Shown here: piece by piece, positions 11,830 through 21,940 of the stretch
How positions within the stretch are numbered: the first letter of the stretch is position 1
Layout of the letters: every line of letters begins with the position of its first letter
Source of the DNA: Polychytrium aggregatum
Lineage: Eukaryota; Chytridiomycota; Chytridiomycetes; Polychytriales
Direction: 5' to 3'
Length of the DNA stretch: 64,000 bases
Assembly: GCF_025602895.1 (NCBI RefSeq)
Contig: NW_026516281.1
Coordinates: forward strand, 1-64,000
Made by a program: the position numbers and the translations under genes
Notes under the pieces: generated by a model
What the model was told of the DNA's origin: nothing
Seen by the model: the letters and a program-made list of their open reading frames with translations, nothing else
Database searches by the model: none

Positions 11830-13203
11830 TTAATAGACCAGGAAAGCAGTGGCGATTCCGCCGGCGAACATGGAAGCGATGGTAGCAAACGATGGGACAC
11901 TGAACTGAGCCATGCCGCTGATGCCGTGGCCCGAGGTACATCCGTTGGCGAGGCGAGCACCGGTAACCAAGAGGAAGCCGCCCACGATGGCCTGAATGGG
12001 GCTCACGGCCGCGGGAAGGAGGGGAGGCAGCTCCGAGGCTCCGGCGAGCCAGAGCGACAGGGCCGAGCCGGTCAAGACACCGACAGCAAGGTAGGTCGAG
12101 TCCAATTCGATGTGGGACTGGTACAGCGGGGCGTTCTTCTTCCAGTTGGCATCGACTCGCGATACAATCTGCGCGCCGATCTCGGCATAGGCCGTGGAGG
12201 CACCCAGCGGAGCATCTCGGAGGAGGATGGAGCCGGCCTGGACAGCGGTCAGGGCGAGACCGCCGACGACAGGGGTCCAGGCAAAGGACTGCAGCGTGGG
12301 GTGGTCGAATCCTCGGAGGGTGAGCAGGCTGGAGAAGCGTGCGGGAGCGTCCTTGAAGATAGCCAGGACGGCGCTGCGGGAGTCGGTGACCTGGCCGAGG
12401 ACATAGACGGCAGCGAGCAGGGCCGAGGCCGCTCCAATGCCGAACAGGCCGTAGGGCACCTTAAGGCGCTGATCGACAGTGGCCACCTGGGTCTTGGAGC
12501 CAAACTTGGGCAGGAAATTCTGGATGAACCTGCGCCGAGGGACAAATGTCAGCGATGGCGATGGCGAATCTGCTCGACCGGACGTGGGAACTGCGAGCTT
12601 CCGGGGTGCTTACCGGTGGGTATATCCAAAGAGTACCGCCGCGACGAGGCCGCCCGCCGCGACATACCGGGCGGACTGCAGACCGGCGCCGAGCTGCACG
12701 ATGACGGTACCAGGACAGGCACCGCTCAGAGCCATGCCGGTGCCCATGATCGCTCCGCCGAGGACGTTGCCTCCGAACCCGTTCAGGGTGCCGAGGCCGA
12801 CCGTCAGGGAAGTTTTGGGGGGTCTCTTGAAGAGACCGGCGTGCTCGAGGGCACTCATAACGATGCTGATGGGAGTTCAAGAGGACAGTGTTAGTGCACA
12901 GCAGCAGCACACGGGACAGCGTGGTGCGTGCTTCTGCAGGGTATGGCGACAGAGCCCACGGCTATTGCGTTTCTCGCGAGATCATGGGGTGGGCCATGAG
13001 GCAGGGGTGTCGACAGGCTCTCCAACAGCAGCAGCAACGTACATTCCACCGGCAGTCGCAGTCAGGAACATCTGCATCATCGTGAAGTCGCTCATGAGCA
13101 GCTGGTTGGTGATGACGGTGGGCAGGTAGACCTTGCATTTCTCCAGGACGAACCCGAAGCCGACGCCGACGGCGAGTGTCTTGGCTGCATCGATAAGGGT
13201 CAT
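11830..13203 (-). CDS. YeeE/YedE-family sulfur-compound transporter
   Basis: Predicted integral membrane carrier; bacterial YeeE imports thiosulfate, so transport of a small sulfur species is likely but the substrate here is inference. Three exons, 13203-13043, 12865-12614 and 12529-11830, close in phase to 370 residues. Many hydrophobic segments are visible. Both hallmark cysteine motifs are present: GTGMALSGACPGT in exon 2 and GARLANGCTSGHGISG in exon 3, the pair that relays substrate in YeeE. The ATG at 13203 starts MTLIDAAKTLAVGVGFGFVL; an upstream in-frame Met exists but the shorter start fits a membrane protein better. Confidence 0.88.
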
Positions 13204-13337
13204 GATGGGCTGGATGGGGGGCTGGAAGAAGGGGTGTGGGAACGGTGGGCTCCAAGCACGATCAGAGGGCTGAAACAAAAAGAGGCCTGCGTGGGCGGGA
13301 GTGATGGCGATTCAACGCAAACGCAGGCGGATCCGCG

Positions 13338-13348
13338 CCTTTTATAGC
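13338..13348 (-). promoter_or_regulatory. TATA-box-like element of the YeeE/YedE gene
   Basis: On the minus strand this reads gctataaaagg, about 140 bases upstream of the ATG at 13203. Good match to a TATA box in a GC-rich context. Confidence 0.5.
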
Positions 13349-13360
13349 TCGGCGGCCGTC

Positions 13361-13420
13361 GCAGTTCGCTGCAGTTCGTTGCAGTTCGCTGCAGTTCGTT
13401 GCAGTTCGCTGCAGTTCGTT
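13361..13420. repeat. Three exact copies of a 20-bp unit
   Basis: The unit gcagttcgctgcagttcgtt is repeated three times without change. Each unit is itself a near-double of a 10-mer, so the array is also six copies of gcagttcgYt. It sits directly upstream of the TATA-like box of the YeeE/YedE gene. Confidence 0.95.
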
Positions 13421-13925
13421 GCGGATGGGCAATGCAGTCCGGGCGATGGCGAGATCAAAGCACACCCCCCAGCCGCGTGCCCGCACGGACCTTGTCGGCC
13501 GGCCTGCGATCACAGCTGTCGACTATCTCAATCGAAGTGATCCAGCGCATTCGACGACGACGGCTTTCAGCCTCAATCGCTGCTCTGCCCTCGAACAAAG
13601 GCACCTCGCTCGGCCACGGGGATCAACTGCCGAGCGCGGTGCAGGCAGCAAGGGGGGCGGCTACCCCACAACCCCGCCGCCAATCAGACGCAGCGCTGTC
13701 AGTGCCCTGGCCCCACACTCCGCAAGGCTCTGACAAATATGGCGTTGGCGGCATCCGGCGCGGTGTTGCCGTCGACCCGGCCCGGCAGGGTTCTCGCTGC
13801 CGCTATCGTTGCACGGCGGGGCCGGGGCAGGGGGTGGCCGGCTGGCTGATCCGTGCTCTGACCCGCACCTCAGAAAGCAGGGAGCGGGGTCGAGGTCGGA
13901 TCGAGGGGAGTGCTGGCTGGCAGCC

Positions 13926-14004
13926 ATGCGTCGATTGACCGTGTGTCGATTGACCATGCATCGATTGACTATCCGTCGATTGGCCATGCATCGGTTGATC
14001 GCGC
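13926..14004. repeat. Degenerate minisatellite around the unit tcgattgaccatgca
   Basis: Five imperfect copies spaced about 15 bases apart are visible by eye (tgcgtcgattgaccg, tgtcgattgaccatg, catcgattgactatc, cgtcgattggccatg, catcggttgatcgcg). Confidence 0.75.
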
Positions 14005-14200
14005 ATGCCGAACGGCTCGACCGTCCACCCACATTGCGTTGGAAACGTCTCGGTCACGACGCATCTGTATTCAGCACGCTCCCACTATATACAATTGTCG
14101 AGTGCCGAGCCGCCGAGACTTGTTTGCATCTCGATTCCGAGCCATCCTCGATCCGCCTTCGGGCCAACGCACTGCCTGTCGACTGACAGCGCATCGCTCG

Positions 14201-15656
14201 CTACTCTTCGACGTTTTCCTGCTTGTCGTCCGCATTCTCGGTCGCAGGGGCTCCCTGGGTCTCCTCCAGCTTTCCGGCACCGGTCTCGGTCGCAGCTGCG
14301 CTCTGAAGCTGCCACGACGGAATGCTGGGCTTGGATATCGACATAAACGCCGGGCTGGGCAGGCCCGCCTTGATTCCGTTGAGCACGCCGGTGCCAGCGA
14401 CGATCTTGGGCTCGCTCTTGCCGTTCGCTGCGGGCTCGTCTGCAGCCGCCAAAGACGGCGTGGGGTGGCTGCTGTGGCTGGTGGTGGTTGTGGAGACCAC
14501 TCGGCGAGTCACCAACAAACTCTTCAGCGACTTGACCTCACTCTGCAAGTCCTCAAGGATGCCGGCCTGGTTCTGTTGGTTCTTTTCAATCATCTGTAAC
14601 GGCCGACGGTAGCTGTGTTAGCTCTCAAGCCATCAAAGGCCGTCAGTCCGAGGGAGCGACGCCTTGATCATTTCATCTCGCAGCACGACGGTCATGCGAT
14701 GCCCCTCGCCAGTACGATCGACAAAAAAGTCTTGCAGGATGCGTGCGCCCAACACAGCCCATTGCGACCGATAGCCCCTCAGGAAAATAGGAGTTTTCGA
14801 ACCATCGGAATCATGTTCTTGAGACCGTCCAGATCCTCGCGGATCGTCTTGATTTCTTCGTCGCGCTTCTCCTCCTGCAGCTTGAGAGCCTCCAGATAGA
14901 CGTTCAGATCGCCCATGCTCTGGGTGATCTCCTTGGCGTGGGTCTCGAGCGTCTGCAGCAGATCAGCCGAGGTGGATTCGATGGCCTGGAGCGTGGTATT
15001 GGAGGCCTTGACGAGCTTCTGTGTTTCTTCCGAGTCTTTGAAGACCGGGTGGTCGGGTGTCGGCAGGAACGGCAAGATGTATCTCTGCAGATCCCACAAA
15101 AAGCGGAAAATGAGGGAAAGACCGGAAACGGATGAGTGTCAGGATTTGCATGACGGGGAGGAGGAGTGAGATATTGGGCGTCCGAGCAACCTCGAAACCA
15201 TGGCACGATCGAGTATGGGTGATATTGGGTGGTGGTGGTGTGATGCAGTGAGGCCGCCAGAGCCAAATCAAGCGCTTGCGACGGTGCAGATGGCATGCGT
15301 ACCGATGCCAGCAGCGACAGCCCGTATCCGACGCCGACAATAGCACAGGTGGCCAGGGCATAGTCCTTCCAGGTTGTCACGGGCGCAGGCGGCGCCATCA
15401 TTTGGACATATCCGGGATGAGGTGTGAATCCAGGCACTGCACCGGGAGCAGCCGGGACAAGCGAGGTAGCCGAGGCGGTGGTGCTGGGGGCGCTCGTGCC
15501 TTGGGAAGAGAGCCGGACGGCCTCCTGGACCTCATCGGAAGTCAAGCCCTTGCTTTCGAGAAACGCAATCTTCTTGTCGAGGGGGCTCGACTGGACCTTG
15601 GGATCGCTCAGGAAGCGGACGGCACTCTGAATCAACTCGGAGCGGTTTGACGACAT
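14201..15656 (-). CDS. PEX14: Peroxisomal membrane docking protein Pex14
   Basis: Docks the Pex5/Pex7 import receptors at the peroxisome membrane. Three exons, 15656-15303, 15084-14803 and 14593-14201, give 342 residues. The N-terminal domain (residues about 5-50, SELIQSAVRFLSDPKVQSSP then LDKKIAFLESKGLTSDEVQ) is the conserved Pex14 fold that binds WxxxF motifs. A hydrophobic segment follows at about 95-118 (WKDYALATCAIVGVGYGLSL), then a long coiled coil with heptads (residues about 140-240). The C-terminus is Ser/Thr/Glu-rich, as in fungi. The second intron uses a weak donor (gttcga at 14802) but the phase closes. Identification is strong. Confidence 0.92.
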
Positions 15657-16092
15657 GGACGGCGAGTTCTGCTAGGCGGGATAGGAGAAGCTGCAGGCAA
15701 GCCTCGGGTGCAGAGCGATGAGGGCCAAGGAAAGGCGCCGAAAGGACGAGCGACGGGGCGGAAGGACGAGCGGGCGAGGCAGAGCGAGGGCTCATGATTG
15801 ACGCTCGCGGCACGTGAAATCGCGCTGGCGAACGGGGCAGCCTCGGAATTGCCGGCCATCCATCCGCACACAAGAGCCTCGCACACAAGCAACACCGAGT
15901 CTGATTTCATCTGCGGACGCTGTATTCATGGGCTGAGACGCAGGACCACGCAAGGCAGGACCACGCAAGGCAGGACCACGCAAGGCAGGAACAAACAAAA
16001 CCAAGCCTGGGCAGGCGCCAACCGGGCACGGCAGTGGATCTGTCCGTCTTTGGCTCCGGATCAAACCGCGCCAATCCTTCAGCGCCGGCCGC
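15657..16092. other. Intergenic region between PEX14 and ARPC1
   Basis: Holds the PEX14 promoter and the ARPC1 3' flank. Apart from the 15-bp array at 15941-15985, no structure is seen. Confidence 0.5.
15941..15985. repeat. Three exact copies of a 15-bp unit
   Basis: The unit caggaccacgcaagg occurs three times in a row, followed by a partial copy (cagga). Confidence 0.95.
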
Positions 16093-18101
16093 TCAAAGCT
16101 GCACCTTGGCCAGACCCGAGGCCAGGATATCCCAAATGATGAGCTTGCCGTCCAGGCTGGTGGTGCTGAACTTGGTGACGGCGTTGCCCGTAGCCTCGTA
16201 GACACGGGTGGTCCTGGTTGGATTGGGAGTCGGCCAAGCGAGAATGTCAGGACGGTCCAGCTCATGCGATCGATCAGATGGTGGCACACTGGCGACTGCC
16301 GAATGAGCAGGCCGCAGGATCGTGCTGCACATAGCCGCGCAACCAAAGCGCAAACAGCCTTACTTGATCGTGTTCTGGTGGTTGCTGTTGAGCTCGACCT
16401 CAGTCGAGGCCTGGCCGCGAGTGTCCATCGCCAGGAAACGGCTGCTCAAGATACCGCTGGAGGTGGCCGAGGGGCGCTTCTTGCCCTGGTCGAGCTTGTC
16501 CACAAGCTCCCTGTGCAGAGACAGCAGCCATTCAGAATGCTGCGGATGCGAGTCCATCGTCGCCAAAGCTGCCTCGCGGGTGCCCGCCCCGTCGTCTGCT
16601 TTCCTGGATCACCCACCAGTTGCCTCCGCGGTTGCTGTAGAGGTAAGGGACACAGTCGTGTCCGCAGCCAACGATGTAGTTCTCCGAGATGAACAGGATC
16701 GAGACCAGGGGCAGATGGTTGGTGTTGATGCTGACGATGCCTTCCTGGGGGCCGTACGAGATGTTGAGGGACGAGTCGTGTCCGGCAAAAGCCAGGACGT
16801 TGCCGCTGGGCGAGAAGGCGACGCTGTGAACCCATCCGCTCGCAGGGCTCTTGTACTCGCTGACGAGGGTGCCGAACTTGGACTTGCCGCCCCAGACGGA
16901 GGGAGCCGAGCTGCCCATCATGCAGAACAACATCGGTGAGTCATTCAGGCGCTACGGCACAGCTGTAGCCGGCGTCGCATAACAGCACCCGCTGCTTGTG
17001 GCTCCGAGACCAAGATCATTCGCCCCCAAGACACTTACACCGAGTCGATGCCCTTGACGATGGTCGAAAAGACGCGAGCGGTCATGTCGGCGCATCCGAC
17101 GGCGAGATGGATGTTGTCGGGATGCCACTGGAGACTCAAGACGGTACTGCGGATGGGCGACTTGATGTGCTTGGCGACCCACCAGTCGTTCTCCTCCTCA
17201 AAGTAGCAAACGCAGATCATGCGCGCACCGGAGCCGACAGCAAACTTGTTCTCGGCCGGCGACCACTGGACAAAGGTGGCGGCTCGGTTGATACGCAGGA
17301 GCACGAGCGTGGGCTTCCAGCTGGAGGTGGCCGTGTCCCAGCTCCAGACATAGGCATTGCGGTCCTGGGAGCAGGTCACGATGCGGTTCGAGTTGGGAGC
17401 CCAGTCGACCGAGGTAATGAGCTTGTCGTGCTGCTCCAATCAACAGCGAATCAAGGCGTTTTCGAGGAGATGGAGAGCGTCAGCAAAGCTCATCAAACCC
17501 ATCCTGGGGGGGGGGTCAATGTGCGGCAGCCGAATGGACCAAACGCAGCCGACGGATTCTGCAACCCATCGAGTTCAGGCTTGAGCATATCGACTCCAAC
17601 ACCAACTCGGCGACACCACGTCCACAGCATCAATATCCAAGAGACGCAAACGATGAGGAAGCTGCAGCGAGACCAAGCTGATGGCGATCCCGACATGGGC
17701 GTGCCATAGCAGCAAGCAGGGCGGCGACGTACCTCCTTCAGCACATGAAGAACCACCCACTCGGAGCCGCGTTGGCCGTAGATGTGGACCTCGTTGTTGT
17801 TGGGAACGAGGGCAACCTCTGCGATGACGCAAACAGATGATCAGCATCGGCCGCCGGGAGTAGCGCCAATCTGGGGAGGTGTGTGGCCCCCTTGAGGCTT
17901 GCAGCGCCTGGAGAGAGGCTCATCTTTGGAGCGTCCACCGATTGCTCTATTTCTCTGGATCACAGAGTGCTTTTGCGCAGGACACAGCGACATTGTAGCT
18001 GAAACAGGGAGACAGGGCCAGCACGTCTTACGGCTGCGGTCACGGTTCCAGGCGTGGCTGGTGATGGGAGTTCCCCAGAGAATATCAAAGACCTCGGGCA
18101 T
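16093..18101 (-). CDS. ARC40: Actin-related protein 2/3 complex subunit 1 (Arpc1/Arc40)
   Basis: WD40 propeller subunit of the Arp2/3 complex that nucleates branched actin. Six exons, 18101-18032, 17818-17733, 17433-17039, 16910-16617, 16510-16364 and 16213-16093, close in phase to 370 residues, normal for the family. Diagnostic stretches: [20 protein letters not shown] near the start, DRNAYVW and [24 protein letters not shown] before [14 protein letters not shown], and the C-terminal blade [11 protein letters not shown]. The exon 4 to 5 junction was chosen as AACTG/gtgggt with cacag/GGAG, because it gives [10 protein letters not shown] and keeps the frame. The region between exons 2 and 3 (17434-17732) is an intron with no coding signal. 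Confidence 0.92.
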
Positions 18102-18887
18102 TTTGCGGCGCGATGAGCAGGGCGAGCTGGACGGGCTTTGGTGCGGTTGAGCGGTGGTCGTGGAGCAGCAAGAGGAGGAGGAGGAGGACTCTGGACAGTC
18201 GACAACCTCGGCGTTTGGCGATGGTGATGGCGATGGCGATGAGGCGAGAGCGGGAACAGCCCCTCGTTTCCTCAAATACGGCCAGGAGGGTCAGCACGTG
18301 ACGCCAAGAGTCAAGGGTCGGCTGGGCTCTTGGCCGATGCTCTGATGCACGGACGAGGCTACTGCATGCGGCGACAGCAGCGGGGGGGGGAGAGCTGTGA
18401 TGGCCGTGGTGGTAGTGGTGGTAGTGGTGTGGTGGTGGTAGGCAGGCGTCGGCCGAGACGGCTGGAGATTCTTACCGCCGTTTTGGCGAAGGCTCAGACG
18501 ATGGCGAGCCCGGACGAGCGCTCTTGGCTGCGACGGGGAAAGCGCTCTGCGGATCAGCCTTGACGAAGGGGGAGACGACCAGATTGAAGAAGCTGATCCA
18601 GAACATGCGGGTGCGAGCAAAGCTCAGACCTCCCTGTCGGTGGCGGCGCCTGTAGGTTGATGGGCCACCAGCAGCGGAGCCTGGCCGGCGACGGAGATGG
18701 AAGGGCTGATGACTCGGCGACCCAATCATCCATAGCGCGAGCACCACCGGCAACAACACCGACAAACAACACTGCAGCGACGATTGCAAGCGAAAGGATA
18801 GGCAGTTCGACGACTCAGCGACGATGGTTAGGGCCAAGACAAAGGCACGGGCAAGCAGAACGGGGGCGTTTATTGGACCAGGCCGAG
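18102..18887. other. Intergenic region between ARPC1 and the BAF60 gene
   Basis: Contains the ARPC1 promoter and the 3' flank of the next minus-strand gene. G-run at 18380-18389 and GGT-type runs at 18410-18440. The long minus-strand frame through here is a readthrough of the BAF60 3' region without a domain. Confidence 0.5.
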
Positions 18888-21505
18888 TTACGACTGACTG
18901 CCGAACTGGTCCTGTTGGGCCAGATAGTGGAAGATGGCTTCCTGGGTCCAGCCGTCCTTGTAGAATGCCGATCGTCTCATTTCCTCCTGGCTGACGCGGT
19001 TGTCTCCGAGGATGGTCTGCAAAATAAGGACAGCAAAGCCCGTTAGGGGCGGCGGGCCATGCTAATGAAGCCGATGGGGAGCCGCCATGGCGGGGTATGC
19101 AGTGTACCTCGAGATCGCGGCTCTGGCTCGCCATCCAGTGGTTGATAAACGTGCACGGATCCTTGGCGAATGCGGCCATAAAGTCCCGCTTCATTTTCGC
19201 TTGGTTGATATGCTGGACCAGGTTGATGATCTGGGAATGCATCGTGATCCAGCGTGAGCAGCGTCAACAGACTCGGCACACCAGCAGATCCGACACATCG
19301 GCACACCAGCAGTGGCCAGACATCGGGGGCTCACCTGGTCATCGTACTGTTCGAGCTCTTTCTGCAGAGCAGCATTGGCACTGGCAAAGTCCTTGGCCTT
19401 CTTCTGAGTCATGTCCTCGAGCTCGATCTCGACGTCGTAGACGTAGCGAGACGCATGGTAGCCTTCGTCCACTCTGGAGAACATCAACTTGGTTGTCAGG
19501 CTTCTCAAAGACATTGCCAGCCGCCTGACGGAAAGGAAAGAAAGCCTACCGGATTGTGTACTCGAGGGTAATGGGATCAGCCGGCAGTAGATGCGGCTCG
19601 ATCATCTCAATAAGCTGCGAGAACAGGACGTGGGCGGTATTCGGGAGCAGCTGGTGGACGCGTGGATGGACGGCGTTGGATTGCCAATCGATGAGAATGG
19701 TGATGCGACGGAAGAGTCGTTTCAGATCCCTGCAAGTTGGCTCGCCGCATCGACTCAAATATGCCGCTCATCGACTTCCACACGCAAGCAGCTCGGCGAG
19801 CCCAGACGTCGCTGACTCACCCGCTTCAGTCCATCGTCGCAGTTGATCACTCGCTTGTCCTCCGAGTCTTGGAGCTTGTTGAGCTTCCGCAGGTCAAAGA
19901 TTATGCGTTAGGTTGTGATTGCTACGGCCTCGAGACTGAGGCCAGCGATCTATGCCCCGAGCTACAGTCGCAGCCAACACTGGCTGCTGGCGACTCGACT
20001 CACTTTGATGTACTTCCAGAGAGCCGAGATAATATTGGTCCGCGTGTCGGTATGAAGGCACAGCAGGGCCGACAATGGCGCAGAGAGCTTGAACTTTGGG
20101 ATCGGCGGGTCCAGATGGATCGCAATCTTTGCCTTGACATCGGTATCGCCGCGCCGCTTGATTTCAAAGCCATCGCACTCGGCGCCGCCGTGCGGCTTTC
20201 TCCACTGTGGCGTGCAGCATGGGGGCGCATAGACAGTTGCGACACGAAGTCAATTTGCGATAAGCGAGTCGGTTGATGATGCAGGCATATCGAGCCGGGC
20301 TTGGATATCCAGCATCTCGATGTTGTCGCGCCCCTCCTGCATGGCTCTCTGAGCTGTTAGATCATGAGGGCACTTGCCTCGATGATGTTGCCCTCGGGAT
20401 AGAGTGCTGGGTCGCGGTCGATGGTCACAATGACGCTCTTGATGAGCTGACTGAACTTTGTCTGGATCGCCATGCCCTTGCGCAGATGAGGAGCCTGAGT
20501 AGCGACAGAGACGGCCGATCAGACGACAGGCCACAGTTGCAGCGCTGCTTCGAGTGCAGCTGTATCGATTTGGCCGATCAGTTAAACCATGGCGGCGATA
20601 CTTGCATCAAGAAGCCGCCCCTCGATCCGCAGAGTCCACGACGGAATGTTGGCATTGGTGATGTCCATGAAATCCTCGCTGGACGGGTTGATCTGATCGC
20701 TGGCTGTGTTGGAGATGAAGATACGCAGGTATCGCTTTGCCATCTGCGGCAAACAGGCAGAAGGATACCGTCAGGGTGGGGTTTGATTTGCGAGCACGAT
20801 GCGCGAATGCGGCCAGATCGATTGGACAGTACTTTGGGCGATTTGGCCAGGGACTCCTGCAGCTCCATCTTCTTCCGAACAATCAGGGCATCGACTCGCT
20901 TCTCAAGATCCTGCAGTTCGCCGTAGAGCTTGGACTCTGGAACAAAAACCTCGATCTGGCGACGCAGGTACGAGCATGAAGCACGAAAACAGTCAGAAGG
21001 AGGGGCTGGGTCTTTGGATCGGACTGTCCGCAGTCCGTTTGCCCGGTGCATTCGGCGGGTGCTGGAGATGCTGATTGATGCCGCAGCATCGATGGCTTCT
21101 CGGGATCAACCGCAGAGACAGATTGCGTGCCGACCAAGACCAACCTTGCGAGGCAGGTTCTTATCGATGGCCTTTTTGCTCTTTCTGTGAGTTCATCGCG
21201 CGGTGTGTTGCGGTAGTTTGATCGCAGCACCATATTCACCGACAAAAGGAAGTGATCGGATCAGCAGAACAATCTGAGACTCGATCGGCACGCTGGCGGT
21301 GAACATGCCCATTATGGGATCCATCATGAGTAGCTTTGGGCGCTCCGAGGGCAGGCACACTTGGGAGGCTGGCCATTCCATACTTTGCTGGTGCCCGATG
21401 GGGTTCTGTCGACGGACGCTTGTGGGGCGGGATCTGCTGGACCGGTGCCCCGACGATCCTCTGGATCTTGCCGGTCGATGATGGGGTGGACATGATGGTG
21501 TTCAT
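18888..21505 (-). CDS. SWI/SNF-RSC chromatin remodelling subunit of the BAF60/Rsc6/Snf12 family
   Basis: Eleven exons (21505-21240, 21184-21145, 20955-20833, 20743-20606, 20494-20378, 20204-20004, 19883-19821, 19650-19550, 19473-19335, 19230-19108, 19016-18888) give 479 residues with every phase closing. Family landmarks in order: KKAIDKNLP, VPESKLYGELQDLEKRVDAL, MAKRYLRIFISNT, the SWIB domain (FKLSAPLSALLCLHTDTRTN, IISALWKYIK, VINCDDGL), then IEMIEPHLLPADPI, VYDVEIELED, and FAKDPCTFINHWMASQSRDL with the final WTQEAIFHYL. Introns 4 and 5 both start with GCAAGT (20605 and 20377), i.e. GC-AG introns. The N-terminal 75 residues are not conserved. Whether it serves RSC or SWI/SNF cannot be told from sequence. 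Confidence 0.9.
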
Positions 21506-21605
21506 GCCGGGCGCTGGTGTACGTGGGTCCGGGATGCAGATGGGCAGGATGGCGGACCTGGACGAGTCTGTGATGGGTGAGTTGAGGTTGGGCCTGATCG
21601 ACGAT

Positions 21606-21655
<50 letters not shown>

Positions 21656-21940
21656 GGCACGTGACGATGGCGGCCATTGCGCAGCCATTGCCTGGCCATA
21701 GCCAGACCGTGGCTGGCGCCGCTGTGGCTGCTCGCGCACAGCGCGGCTCCCGAACACCCTTTTGCTGTCCTTTGCTCGCCCCGTCGTCCCGCCCGTCTCG
21801 CCGCTCGGGCTGGGAGGTCTGCCTCTTTTGCTTTTTCGTCCCCGATCGTCTCAGCTGTCTCCGCTGCCTCCAGTCTATCTGGGCTTCTTCGATCCCTCGA
21901 CTCCACGCACTCTCCCCCGCCACACGACGATCTCGCAGCC
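21506..21940. promoter_or_regulatory. Bidirectional promoter region between BAF60 (-) and NEK kinase (+)
   Basis: The two start codons lie 435 bases apart, head to head. The interval contains a (GA)n tract at about 21608-21651 and pyrimidine-rich sequence just before the kinase ATG. GA repeats commonly bind GAGA-type factors or act as nucleosome-depleted DNA; that role here is inference. Confidence 0.55.
21608..21651. repeat. (GA)n dinucleotide microsatellite
   Basis: An uninterrupted run of about 22 GA units in the divergent promoter between the BAF60 and NEK genes. Confidence 0.97.

Larger units (their letters stand above)
13204..14200. other. Intergenic region between transporter and PEX14
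   Basis: Contains the transporter promoter, the 20-bp repeat and, at about 13926-14004, five degenerate copies of a roughly 15-base unit around tcgattgaccatgca. The 179-codon plus-strand frame here has no domain and overlaps repeats; I do not call it. Confidence 0.5.

Noticed and set aside
11821-12894. 357-codon + strand frame
   Set aside because: Antisense to the YeeE/YedE gene; the translation is Gly/Glu/Arg-rich shadow sequence.
13361-13420. CRISPR-like array
   Set aside because: Units are contiguous with no unique spacers, in a eukaryotic promoter; it is a simple tandem repeat.
16532-16617. Readthrough end of ARPC1 exon 4 ([10 protein letters not shown]...)
   Set aside because: Using the earlier donor gtgggt at 16616 gives [10 protein letters not shown] and restores the frame and family length, so the readthrough is intron.
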